DNA from: Propionibacteriaceae bacterium | GTDB taxonomy: Bacteria > Actinomycetota > Actinomycetes > Propionibacteriales > Propionibacteriaceae | NCBI GenBank assembly: GCA_031255975.1 | Contig: JAIRRM010000069.1 | Span: 1 to 9,127 of the forward strand | Direction of reading: 5' to 3' | Length of the DNA stretch: 9,127 bases | In this document: in pieces, positions 1-5,724 of the stretch | How the letters are laid out: each line of letters begins with the position of its first letter | Position numbering within the stretch: the first letter of the stretch is position 1 | The notes under the pieces: generated by a model | Databases searched by the model: none | Seen by the model: the letters and a program-made list of their open reading frames with translations, nothing else | Told to the model about the DNA's origin: nothing | Translations under genes and position numbers: made by a program

Positions 1-429
1 ACCTGGACCACCGACAAGGACGGCATCATCATGGATCTGCTAGCGGCTGAGATCACCGCCCGCACCCAACAGACCCCTTCGCAGCACTACGCCGAACTGG
101 AAGAACGCTTCGGTCGCTCGTACTATGCCCGAATTGACGCCGACGCGAACCGGGTTCAGAAGGCTCGGCTGGCCGCGCTCTCTCCCGATGACGTCGCCGC
201 CACTACGCTCGCCGGGCAGCCGGTGACCGGCGTGTTCACCAAGGCACCGGGTAATGATGCCCCCATCGGTGGGATCAAAGTCGCCACCACGGCGGGATGG
301 TTCGCCGCCCGGCCTTCCGGCACCGAAGACAAATACAAAATCTATGCCGAAAGCTTCATCTCGGCAGAACACCTGACAGCGCTACAGAGTGAGGCAAAAG
401 ACGTGGTGGATGCGGCGTTGGCCGACTGA
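1..429 (+). CDS. pgm: Phosphoglucomutase, alpha-D-glucose-phosphate-specific (C-terminal part; 5' end outside window)
   Basis: Interconverts glucose 1-phosphate and glucose 6-phosphate in the cytosol, linking glycogen and sugar-nucleotide metabolism to glycolysis. The reading frame is open from base 1 (it begins WTTDKDGIIMDLLAAEIT) and ends with TGA at 427-429, giving about 142 visible residues. This stretch matches, from memory, the end of E. coli Pgm: the WxTDKDGII segment, then SPxxVxAxTLAG, and the phosphate-binding loop RPSGTE encoded at 310-327 followed by KIYAESF. That loop defines domain 4 of the alpha-D-phosphohexomutase superfamily, and the surrounding sequence fits the E. coli Pgm type better than ManB or GlmM types. 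An internal ATG at 31 is not the start, because conserved sequence runs in frame upstream of it to the window edge. No terminator is visible between this gene and the epimerase 68 bp downstream. Confidence 0.93.
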   Translation, partial: TWTTDKDGIIMDLLAAEITARTQQTPSQHYAELEERFGRSYYARIDADANRVQKARLAALSPDDVAATTLAGQPVTGVFTKAPGNDAPIGGIKVATTAGWFAARPSGTEDKYKIYAESFISAEHLTALQSEAKDVVDAALAD

Positions 430-484
430 ATGACACCTGATACCGAAACACTTCATCTGGGGCGGCCACTCTCTGACAAGCTGG

Positions 485-490
485 TATCAT
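485..490 (+). promoter_or_regulatory. Putative -10 element for a leaderless epimerase transcript
   Basis: TATCAT fits the TANNNT form of the housekeeping -10 hexamer. It ends 7 nt before the ATG at 498, so transcription would begin at or next to the start codon. No convincing -35 box is visible at 17-18 nt upstream, and no Shine-Dalgarno sequence precedes the ATG. Both facts favour a leaderless mRNA. This is inference from spacing only. Confidence 0.45.
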
Positions 491-497
491 GGGCCGC

Positions 498-938
498 ATG
501 AGTAACGAAGACATCTTCACCACCATTGACCACATCGCCATCGCTGGCGCCGACCTCGACGAAGCGGTCGCCTTCTTCACAGAGCAGCTCGGCTGGTACG
601 AACTGCATCGTGAGACCAACGAGCAGCAGAAGGTTCACGAGGCCATGATGAGCCCCGTGAAGGACTGGAACATCATTCAGACCCGCGTGCAGCTCATCGC
701 TCCGGCGAGCGAGGAATCCACCGTTGCGAAGTGGCTTGAGAAGAACCCGCGTGGTGGCCTCCACCACGTCGCATACCGTGTCGATGACATCGAAGCCACC
801 ATGGCGCTCCTCACCGAGCGCGGCTTTGAGTTGATCGACAAGACTCCGCGCCGCGGCACTGCCAACTCCAAGATCGCCTTCATCAACCCGAAGTCGGCCC
901 GTGGCGTGCTCACCGAACTCGTAGAGCTGGCCAAGTAG
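498..938 (+). CDS. mce: Methylmalonyl-CoA epimerase
   Basis: Converts (S)- to (R)-methylmalonyl-CoA (or the reverse) between propionyl-CoA carboxylase or transcarboxylase and the B12-dependent mutase. The 146-aa product is a typical single vicinal-oxygen-chelate (VOC/glyoxalase-fold) protein with two beta-alpha-beta-beta-beta modules. Residues corresponding to the metal ligands and catalytic acids I recall for the P. shermanii enzyme are present: H12 (in IDHIAIA), E48, Q65 (in RVQLIAP), H90 (in GLHHVAYRVDD) and E140 (in GVLTELVEL). The STVAKWL and PKSARGVL blocks are also family-typical. I chose ATG 498 (MSNED) over the in-frame ATG at 489 because the P. shermanii protein, from memory, begins MSNEDLF and because the -10-like TATCAT overlaps the upstream ATG. 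A strong terminator follows 24 bp after the stop. The gene therefore seems to be transcribed alone. Confidence 0.95.
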   Translation: MSNEDIFTTIDHIAIAGADLDEAVAFFTEQLGWYELHRETNEQQKVHEAMMSPVKDWNIIQTRVQLIAPASEESTVAKWLEKNPRGGLHHVAYRVDDIEATMALLTERGFELIDKTPRRGTANSKIAFINPKSARGVLTELVELAK

Positions 939-962
939 CCGATCAATTAACCTGAACGCATT

Positions 963-999
963 CGTGCCCGTCCCCGTTGGGGGCGGGCACGTGGCTTTT
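963..999 (+). terminator. Intrinsic terminator of the epimerase gene, abutting convergent nucS
   Basis: A 13-bp GC-rich stem is formed by 963-975 with 979-991. The outer arms CGTGCCCG and CGGGCACG pair perfectly, the inner TCCCC/GGGGG adds four pairs and one wobble, and the loop is GTT. The stem is followed by GGC and TTTT (996-999) on the plus strand. The nucS stop codon lies at 998-1000. On the minus strand the hairpin comes right after nucS but lacks a good U-run there, so it may stop convergent transcription less efficiently. Confidence 0.85.
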
Positions 1000-1684
1000 A
1001 GAACAGACGGTCGCTGGGATCATCCAGTCCGCGCAATGCGTCGTAGTCCACCACTACGCAGGAGATACCCCGGTCGGTGGCCAGCGTACGGGCCTGTGGC
1101 TTGATGACCTGGGCCGCGAACACCCCGGCCACATCTCCCAGCAGCGGGTCGCGTCGCATCAGATCAAGATAACGGGTGAGTTGCTCCACGCCGTCGATCT
1201 CGCCACGCCGCTTCACCTCCACCGCCGTATACCGTCCCGCCGCGTCTCGCAGCAGCAGATCCACCGGGCCGATAGGCGTCTGGTATTCGCGTCGCACCAG
1301 CGTGTAACCGTTGCCGAAAATCGTAGGATTGGCGGCCAGCAATTCTTGGAGATGGGCCTCCACTCCGTCTTTCTCCAACCCCGGATCAGCCTCAAACGGC
1401 TCCTGGTGATCGTGGAACACCTCGGCGATGGCGATCACCAGCCGGTCGCCGCTCCTTGCCTCCACCTCCCACACCTCGGTGGCGTCCACCTCATCCGGCT
1501 CCGGCGGACGCACCGTCAGCTTGCAAGGCGGGCTCATCCAGTTCAACGGCTTGTATGCCCGGTCATCGGCGTGAATCGACACCGAGCCGTCTGCTTTCAA
1601 GATGATGAGCCGCTTCGCATACGGTAGGTGCGCGGTAAGCCTTCCGGCATAGTCCACACAACATCTGGCGATCAGCACCCGCAT
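998..1684 (-). CDS. nucS: Mismatch-specific endonuclease NucS/EndoMS
   Basis: Cuts both strands at base-base mismatches and underlies the non-canonical mismatch repair of actinobacteria that lack MutS/MutL. The 228-aa protein is full length. The N-terminal DNA-binding and dimerisation domain (about 1-100) contains [15 protein letters not shown] and the hallmark [14 protein letters not shown] (40-53). The C-terminal RecB-like nuclease domain (about 105-225) contains [13 protein letters not shown] sequence, the GPVDLL and VEVKRRG motifs and GVEQLTRYL. Candidate catalytic residues are E133, D142, E156, K158 and Q168, the D-ExK plus Q pattern. The C-terminus ends DRLF, resembling the conserved clamp-interacting tail of this family. 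Start ATG 1684 matches the family N-terminus ([12 protein letters not shown]). There is no obvious Shine-Dalgarno; an extended -10 lies 6 nt upstream, suggesting a leaderless mRNA. Divergent from the zinc-ribbon gene. Confidence 0.96.
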   Translation of the reverse strand: MRVLIARCCVDYAGRLTAHLPYAKRLIILKADGSVSIHADDRAYKPLNWMSPPCKLTVRPPEPDEVDATEVWEVEARSGDRLVIAIAEVFHDHQEPFEADPGLEKDGVEAHLQELLAANPTIFGNGYTLVRREYQTPIGPVDLLLRDAAGRYTAVEVKRRGEIDGVEQLTRYLDLMRRDPLLGDVAGVFAAQVIKPQARTLATDRGISCVVVDYDALRGLDDPSDRLF

Positions 1685-1690
1685 CCATCC

Positions 1691-1699
1691 AACATAGCA
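1691..1699 (-). promoter_or_regulatory. Putative extended -10 promoter of nucS (leaderless)
   Basis: On the minus strand the sequence reads TGC-TATGTT, an extended -10 (TGn plus TANNNT), ending 6 nt before the nucS ATG at 1684. No good -35 hexamer is visible at 17-18 nt, which an extended -10 can tolerate. GGATGG between the hexamer and the ATG could be mistaken for a Shine-Dalgarno but is too close to the start. Confidence 0.5.
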
Positions 1700-1722
1700 G
1701 GTCTACTCTCTGCCCGGACGGG

Positions 1723-1728
1723 TACGCT
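1723..1728 (+). promoter_or_regulatory. Putative -10 element of the zinc-ribbon/hydrolase unit (leaderless)
   Basis: TACGCT fits TANNNT and ends 6 nt before the ATG at 1735. No Shine-Dalgarno and no clear -35 box are seen. The spacing is the same as for nucS on the other strand, within the same 50-bp divergent intergenic region. Confidence 0.4.
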
Positions 1729-1734
1729 GGTGGC

Positions 1735-2007
1735 ATGAGCCGCCGTACCAGTAAGCACGTCCGTCCTGCGCGGCCACTGCTGCTGGCCGAAAACTCTTTC
1801 GCCGACAAGGCAGACGGTCGTTGGGTCACCAGGGCCAATCACGAAGGACAATCGGTGAAAGAGTACGTCTGCCCTGGCTGTAATCAGCGCATCCGGGTCG
1901 GTGAAGCGCATCTGGTGGTTTGGCCACATGAACCGCCGCTGGGGGCTACGAGCGCGGTGGACTTCCGTAAACATTGGCACACGAACTGTTGGAGACGACG
2001 ACGATGA
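1735..2007 (+). CDS. Small conserved actinobacterial zinc-ribbon-like protein, function unknown
   Basis: A 90-aa basic protein. Residues 1-20 are Arg/Lys-rich. The core carries a CPGC knuckle (C46, C49) in YVCPGCNQRIRVGEAHLVVWP, and the C-terminal block HWHTNCW supplies H80, H82 and C85. C46, C49, C85 and one of the histidines could bind a single zinc. The layout (charged N-terminus, CPGC knuckle, VWP, then HWHxxCW near the C-terminus) resembles a small family common in actinobacteria, often labelled hypothetical or 'ATP/GTP-binding protein'; no nucleotide-binding motif is visible here. The stop overlaps the start of the alpha/beta hydrolase as ATGA, implying translational coupling. It diverges from nucS with 50 bp between starts. 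I cannot assign a function; RNA or DNA binding would fit the basic tail and zinc site, but this is only a guess. Confidence 0.85.
   Translation: MSRRTSKHVRPARPLLLAENSFADKADGRWVTRANHEGQSVKEYVCPGCNQRIRVGEAHLVVWPHEPPLGATSAVDFRKHWHTNCWRRRR
1991..1995 (+). promoter_or_regulatory. Ribosome binding site deciding the hydrolase start
   Basis: GGAGA lies 9 nt before the ATG at 2004, inside the 3' end of the zinc-ribbon gene. It supports ATG 2004 over the in-frame ATG at 1974, which would give ten extra non-conserved residues and a 34-bp overlap. Confidence 0.6.
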
Positions 2008-2774
2008 AACTCCACGTGCAGCACATCGGAAATGGCCCCATGACCGCGGCGTTCCTGCATGGCCTGTTCGGACAAGGGCGCAACTTCACCAGCATGGCCA
2101 AGGAATTGGGGGACGTGGCCACCTGGTCACTCATCGATCTACCGAATCACGGCCACTCCCCTTGGTCGCGTCACTTCAGTTATCGACACGATGTGGCGGC
2201 GGTGGCCGCCGTATTGCGGCGCTCAAAGAAGCCATGGACGTTGGTGGGACACTCCCTTGGCGGGAAAGTGGCGATGCTGCTGGCCCTCACTCATCCCCAA
2301 CTCGTGTCTCAACTGGTGGTACTCGACACCGCGCCGCGAACGCATAAAGTGAGCGCCTGCACTGTCGCCGCCCTCGCGGGGTTGCGTCGAATTAACTTAG
2401 CTCGGCTAGCCACCCGCGCTGAGGCGGATGAACTGCTGACCGAGTCCTGCCCCGACCGCGCCATGCGGGCGCTGCTGTTACAAAATCTGCGCCGCGAACA
2501 GGTCGGCTGGAGTTGGGGAGCGAACTTCGACATGCTCGCCGCAGCGCTGGGGGACATCGCCTGCTGGCCCGAGCCGAAGAAACCGTATCAGCCTTTCACC
2601 AAACCGACACTGTGGATCACCGGGCAACGCTCCAGTATGGTCGAAGACGGCGATGACACGGCGATGGAGCAGTTGTTCCCCGAACTGACTCGGGTGGTGG
2701 TGCCGGTCGGGCACTTGGTACACGCAGAAGCCCCGGAGGCGGTAGCCACCGCCATCCGGGGATTCATCGCTTAA
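2004..2774 (+). CDS. Alpha/beta hydrolase, YbfF/ABHD11-like esterase family
   Basis: A 256-aa single-domain alpha/beta-hydrolase without signal peptide, so cytosolic. Visible features in order: FLHGLFGQGRNF with the oxyanion-hole HG (H19-G20); DLPNHGHSPW (45-54), the acidic-strand loop typical of YbfF-like esterases; the nucleophile elbow GHSLGGK with S84; LVVLDTAPR, which may hold the triad aspartate; and the terminal VGHLVHAEAPEAV with H237 as likely triad histidine. The NHGHSPW, GHSLGGK and VHAE.P blocks recall E. coli YbfF, a short-chain acyl esterase, but the substrate cannot be read from sequence. ATG 2004 was chosen because of the GGAG upstream and because MKLHV fits the YbfF-type start. 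Translation is probably coupled to the zinc-ribbon gene through the ATGA overlap. The stop shares TTAA with the convergent cyclophilin gene. Confidence 0.9.
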   Translation: MKLHVQHIGNGPMTAAFLHGLFGQGRNFTSMAKELGDVATWSLIDLPNHGHSPWSRHFSYRHDVAAVAAVLRRSKKPWTLVGHSLGGKVAMLLALTHPQLVSQLVVLDTAPRTHKVSACTVAALAGLRRINLARLATRAEADELLTESCPDRAMRALLLQNLRREQVGWSWGANFDMLAAALGDIACWPEPKKPYQPFTKPTLWITGQRSSMVEDGDDTAMEQLFPELTRVVVPVGHLVHAEAPEAVATAIRGFIA

Positions 2775-3460
2775 TCGACTTTGGTGATTGAAACGATACG
2801 AACCTGTTGCGCCGGAGCATAGGGGTCGCTCGGCGACTGCCCGAGTTCGCCCAGCGCTTCCAACACCGCCAGCGACTCGTCGTCAATGGTGGCAAAGATG
2901 GTGTATTTCGCACCATCAAGCGGCAAGGCGTTGTAAACCAGGAAGAACTGGCTGCCGTTGGTGTCCGCGCCGGAGTTGGCCATCGCCGCCACCCCGCGCG
3001 GATATACCGACGTGGTGTCCGGGGTGATCTCATCCGCGTAAACGTAACCGGGACCGCCGTAACCGGTAGCGCTCGGGTCACCGCATTGGAACATGGCACC
3101 CGCGAATGAACGATGGCAGCTGGTGTCGTCGTAATAACCCTGCTCCACCAGTGATTCGAACGAGTTGACCGTACACGGCGCTTTGGAACGGTTCATCGTC
3201 AAAGTGACGGCACCACTCACTTCTCCCGACTCGAAATTGATGGTGAACGTCACCGTGCCGACAGCGGGAACGTCGACGCCGTTTGGTTTATCCACCGGTT
3301 TCGCCGGGGCGTTGGCGTCCATGTAGTCACAGATCACCTTATCGAGGACGACAGTGCGGGTGCTGTCACTCGGGTTTGGGGCAGGATCATCAGCCGAACA
3401 ACCGGATACGGCGACCGTCAGCAGCACTGCGACTACGGGCAACAAATTACGAATACGCAT
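2771..3460 (-). CDS. Secreted cyclophilin-type peptidyl-prolyl cis-trans isomerase, lipoprotein
   Basis: A 229-aa protein that probably helps proteins fold outside the membrane by isomerising X-Pro bonds. The N-terminus MRIRNLLPVVAVLLTVAVSG is a lipoprotein signal peptide with lipobox VSGC, so C21 would be lipidated. A Pro/Asp/Ser-rich linker follows, and the cyclophilin domain occupies about 65-229. Active-site equivalents seen: R117 (SCHRSF), Q125 in MFQCGDP, the ANSG segment, NGSQFF and LDGAKYTIF. The position of human CypA F60 appears to be alanine. Cysteines C44, C96, C115 and C126 may form disulfides, and the CHR/QCGDP pair recurs in mycobacterial secreted cyclophilins. ATG 3460 is preferred to an upstream ATG at 3517 because AAGGAG lies 9 nt before it and because the longer form would bury the signal peptide. 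Divergent from the adenosyltransferase. Confidence 0.92.
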   Translation of the reverse strand: MRIRNLLPVVAVLLTVAVSGCSADDPAPNPSDSTRTVVLDKVICDYMDANAPAKPVDKPNGVDVPAVGTVTFTINFESGEVSGAVTLTMNRSKAPCTVNSFESLVEQGYYDDTSCHRSFAGAMFQCGDPSATGYGGPGYVYADEITPDTTSVYPRGVAAMANSGADTNGSQFFLVYNALPLDGAKYTIFATIDDESLAVLEALGELGQSPSDPYAPAQQVRIVSITKVD

Positions 3461-3469
3461 TCTCGAAAT

Positions 3470-3475
3470 CTCCTT
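3470..3475 (-). promoter_or_regulatory. Shine-Dalgarno of the cyclophilin lipoprotein gene
   Basis: A perfect AAGGAG on the minus strand, 9 nt before the ATG at 3460. It fixes the start at the lipoprotein signal peptide and contrasts with the nearby genes that appear leaderless. Confidence 0.85.
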
Positions 3476-3497
3476 ACGCCATGGGTGGCGCAACCCA

Positions 3498-3508
3498 CTA
3501 TATACAAT
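3498..3508. promoter_or_regulatory. Putative bidirectional promoter core: two -10 hexamers sharing one base
   Basis: ACTATATACAAT-like sequence contains TACAAT (3503-3508, plus strand) and TATAGT (3503-3498, minus strand). The plus element ends 7 nt before the adenosyltransferase ATG at 3516, fitting a leaderless mRNA. The minus element predicts a cyclophilin mRNA with a leader of about 30 nt that includes its AAGGAG. No clear -35 box is seen on either side. Confidence 0.5.
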
Positions 3509-3515
3509 GTCGTCC

Positions 3516-4136
3516 ATGGTAAAGCTCAGCCGTATTTATACCCGCACCGGTGATGCCGGTCAGACCCGCCTTTCCGATGGCTCTCAGGCTCGCAAAACCG
3601 ATGTTCGCGTGGCGGCATACGGCGCGACCGACGAGGCCAACTCGGCCATTGGGGTGGCCTTGGCGCTGCCCGATGTCCCCGATGACGTCGCCACGGTGTT
3701 GGCGTTTGTGCAAAACGAGTTGTTCGACGTGGGTGCCGACCTGTCCAACCCGATGGTGGCGAACCCGAAATGGGAGCCGCTACGGGTGATCCAGGAGTCT
3801 ATTGATCGGCTGGAGCACTGGTGCGACGAGTTCGCCGCCGACCTGCCAGAACTCAAATCCTTCGTGTTACCCGGCGGTACCCCGCTGGCAGCGCAACTGC
3901 ATGTGGTGCGCACCCTGGTACGCCGCGCCGAGCGAGCCGCCTGGGAGGCTGCCGAAGAATACGGGCTGGAAGATGGCGATTTCGAGCTAGCCGGTGGCAT
4001 CAACCCGCTCGCGGTGAAGTACCTGAACCGGCTCTCCGATTTGGCGTTCATCTTGGCACGCTACGCCAACTGCGCAGTGGGCCGCGACGAGCAGTTCTGG
4101 GTGTCTGGCGGGGATCGCCACCCCAAAGGAAACTGA
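3516..4136 (+). CDS. pduO: PduO-type ATP:cob(I)alamin adenosyltransferase
   Basis: Transfers the adenosyl group of ATP to cob(I)alamin, making adenosylcobalamin, the cofactor of methylmalonyl-CoA mutase. The 206-aa product begins MVKLSRIYTRTGDAGQT, the family's N-terminal ATP-binding segment (TRTGDxGxT, residues 9-17). It continues with YGATDEANSAIG, FVLPGGTPLAAQLHVVRTLVRRAER (a helix with the conserved Arg/Glu set that contacts ATP and the partner subunit) and KYLNRLSDLAFILAR. These are the diagnostic PduO blocks; the enzyme is a five-helix-bundle trimer. The sequence reads very like M. tuberculosis Rv1314c, from memory. A longer in-frame ATG at 3354 is rejected because it runs through the cyclophilin gene and the promoter. 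The gene stands alone, diverging from cyclophilin and converging with the lipoate ligase. Confidence 0.96.
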   Translation: MVKLSRIYTRTGDAGQTRLSDGSQARKTDVRVAAYGATDEANSAIGVALALPDVPDDVATVLAFVQNELFDVGADLSNPMVANPKWEPLRVIQESIDRLEHWCDEFAADLPELKSFVLPGGTPLAAQLHVVRTLVRRAERAAWEAAEEYGLEDGDFELAGGINPLAVKYLNRLSDLAFILARYANCAVGRDEQFWVSGGDRHPKGN

Positions 4137-4142
4137 GCGTCT

Positions 4143-4167
4143 CCGCGTAAGGGCAGCCTCACGGCGG
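4143..4167. terminator. Possible hairpin between convergent genes
   Basis: Arms 4143-4152 and 4157-4167 can pair into a roughly 10-bp stem with one mismatch and one bulged G around a GCAG loop. It lies between the stop of the adenosyltransferase (4136) and that of the lipoate ligase (4172). There is no T-run on either side, so it would be a weak or factor-assisted terminator at best. Confidence 0.35.
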
Positions 4168-4171
4168 CGTC

Positions 4172-5233
4172 TCAGGGCACCCGGTAGCGCCACCGCGCGG
4201 TGTCGAACTTGTTGCGCACCAGCTCCCTGGCCTCGGCCAACTCAGAATCCGTGTAGTCGGAGTCGTGGCAGGCGTAACGCCCGGCGAACGATTTCATGAA
4301 GTGGGCGATCACTGCAGCTCGACTGAGCCCGGTCTGCGAACGCAGCGGATCGACGCGCTTCGCCGCCGACGGTGTGCCCTTGTCGGATAGCTTTTCCCGT
4401 CCGATGCGCAGCACCTGCGCCATCTTGCCTTGATCGATGTCGTACGCCATGGTCACATGATGCAGCACAGTGCCATCGGCGAGCCTGCGCTGCGCGGCTC
4501 CGGCGATCTTCCCGGCGGGCGAGGCGATGTCGTTCAGCGGCTGATAAGTGGCCGCCACCCCCAATTCGGCCAGCGCCGCCAACACCCAGTCATCTAGGTA
4601 GCGGTACGACTGGGCGTAGCTCAATCCCTCCACCAGTTCCCCCGGCACCACCAACGAGAAGGTGATGCAGTTGCCCGGCTCCATGAACATGGCACCGCCC
4701 CCGGTTCCGCGACGTACCACCGCGATACCGAGTCGGGCCGCGGCCTCCTCGTCCACCTCGCCCCGTACCGACTGAAATGATCCGATGACCACGCATGGCG
4801 TGTCCCAGTCCCAAAAACGCAACTGCGGTGCCCGTAGCCCGGCTCCCACCCGACCTGCTAGCACCTCGTCCAAAGCGACGTGCAGCACCGGCGGCAGGGT
4901 GCGGGGTGGGATGAGATCGAACGTCAGATCCTCCCAGGCGAGAGAGTTGCCGAGGGCGCGGCGTACCGCGACAGCGATAGCCGACACACTAACCCCGGAC
5001 ATGACGGTTTCGGGCGGCAATAACCCCTCCAGTCGGGAGACGATACCGGCGGCGTCCACATTCACCGGCAACCCCAGCAACGCCTGGTTGATGGTCTCCA
5101 GCACCCAGTCCGGTTCCAAAAAGAAGTCACCCGATATGGAAACTCGGCTCAACACGCCGTCGGTCACGTCCAGATCGGCGGCGACCAGCTTGCCGCCCGG
5201 CTCCTTGTACTGCCCCAGCACACCAAACCTCAT
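4172..5233 (-). CDS. lplA: Lipoate-protein ligase A family protein with N-terminal LplB-like domain
   Basis: Probably activates free lipoate or octanoate with ATP and attaches it to lysines of lipoyl domains (2-oxoacid dehydrogenases, GcvH). The 353-aa protein has two parts. Residues 1-95 carry YKEPGGKLVAADLDV and SISGDFFLEPDWVLETINQAL, the signature of the small accessory (LplB or C-terminal) domain of lipoate ligases. Residues about 110-350 form the biotin/lipoyl-ligase catalytic domain: LHVALDEVL, WDTPCVVIGSFQ, RRGTGGGAMFMEPGN (174-188, lipoyl-AMP loop), NDI (234-236) and the catalytic lysine K242 in GKIAGAAQRR. E. coli LplA has these parts in the opposite order. The usual histidine in the GGGAxxH loop appears to be M184. 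The gene follows DUF2550 by 20 bp on the same strand, without a strong Shine-Dalgarno, so it is probably co-transcribed. Octanoyl specificity is an alternative. Confidence 0.88.
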   Translation of the reverse strand: MRFGVLGQYKEPGGKLVAADLDVTDGVLSRVSISGDFFLEPDWVLETINQALLGLPVNVDAAGIVSRLEGLLPPETVMSGVSVSAIAVAVRRALGNSLAWEDLTFDLIPPRTLPPVLHVALDEVLAGRVGAGLRAPQLRFWDWDTPCVVIGSFQSVRGEVDEEAAARLGIAVVRRGTGGGAMFMEPGNCITFSLVVPGELVEGLSYAQSYRYLDDWVLAALAELGVAATYQPLNDIASPAGKIAGAAQRRLADGTVLHHVTMAYDIDQGKMAQVLRIGREKLSDKGTPSAAKRVDPLRSQTGLSRAAVIAHFMKSFAGRYACHDSDYTDSELAEARELVRNKFDTARWRYRVP

Positions 5234-5253
5234 CAGTTAAGCGTCAGCGGCCC

Positions 5254-5718
5254 TCAGCACCAGGCCAGGTCGATGGTGGTGATGTCGGAGCGCGGCCCGG
5301 CTTCCAGCCAGGTCGCCATGCCCAGCGCCGAGCCGGCCCCCATTGAGAAGTCATAGCGCACCCCATCCGCGCCACCAGAGATGGTGAGCACGGAGTCGCC
5401 AAACGGCAACTCCATGGCTTCCTCGCCCACCGGCTGACGTTGCGATTCCAGACGCATGACACGCCGATGGAGTCGCAAGACCGGCTTGGGCGACAAAGAA
5501 AAAGCCCGGTACCAAAGGAACTCATCCCCTAGGTAACGGGCCATACCCGGTAGCCATGGCTTCGACTGGTGCGCGGTATAGCTACGCATACCGCAATCAA
5601 ATACGCCGCCACCCGCACAAAGCAGACGACGGCGGATGAACATCCCGATGGCTAGGCATACGAGCACCCCGGCCAGAGCCATAAACAACCCCGGCAGATA
5701 ACCCAGCCACTCGGTCAT
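5254..5718 (-). CDS. DUF2550 family membrane-anchored protein
   Basis: A 154-aa protein of unknown function, conserved next to the ATP synthase operon in many actinobacteria (Rv1312 in M. tuberculosis, from memory). One N-terminal transmembrane helix (about residues 5-27, LGYLPGLFMALAGVLVCLAI and on) is followed at once by RRR, placing the rest on the cytosolic side by the positive-inside rule. The signature RRRLLCAGGGVFDCGMRS (29-46) follows, then WLPGMARYLGDEFLWYRAFSLS and P.LRLHRR, ending in a small beta-rich region. Its steady position behind atpC suggests a link with the synthase or envelope, but no role is established and none can be inferred from residues. ATG 5718 directly precedes the hydrophobic helix. 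No Shine-Dalgarno is visible; TAGAGT lies 6 nt upstream, suggesting its own leaderless promoter. Confidence 0.9.
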   Translation of the reverse strand: MTEWLGYLPGLFMALAGVLVCLAIGMFIRRRLLCAGGGVFDCGMRSYTAHQSKPWLPGMARYLGDEFLWYRAFSLSPKPVLRLHRRVMRLESQRQPVGEEAMELPFGDSVLTISGGADGVRYDFSMGAGSALGMATWLEAGPRSDITTIDLAWC

Positions 5719-5724
5719 AGAGAG

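Noticed and set aside
489..497. An earlier ATG for the epimerase, adding MGR
   Set aside because: The ATG overlaps the -10-like TATCAT and would add residues not present in the P. shermanii enzyme as I recall it; MSNED at 498 fits better.
430..497. A terminator after pgm
   Set aside because: I found no stem with a T-run in this gap, so none is called.
977..1627. A 216-codon plus-strand frame opposite nucS
   Set aside because: It begins inside the terminator hairpin and lies wholly antisense to nucS, which has intact catalytic motifs. The translation is His/Arg/Gln-rich shadow sequence.
3354..3515. A 54-residue N-terminal extension of the adenosyltransferase
   Set aside because: It would overlap the cyclophilin signal-peptide region and the promoter, and the family N-terminus (MVKLSRIYTRTGD) begins at 3516.
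3461..3517. An earlier ATG at 3517 for the cyclophilin lipoprotein
   Set aside because: It would put 19 charged and polar residues in front of the signal peptide, while AAGGAG is correctly placed for ATG 3460.
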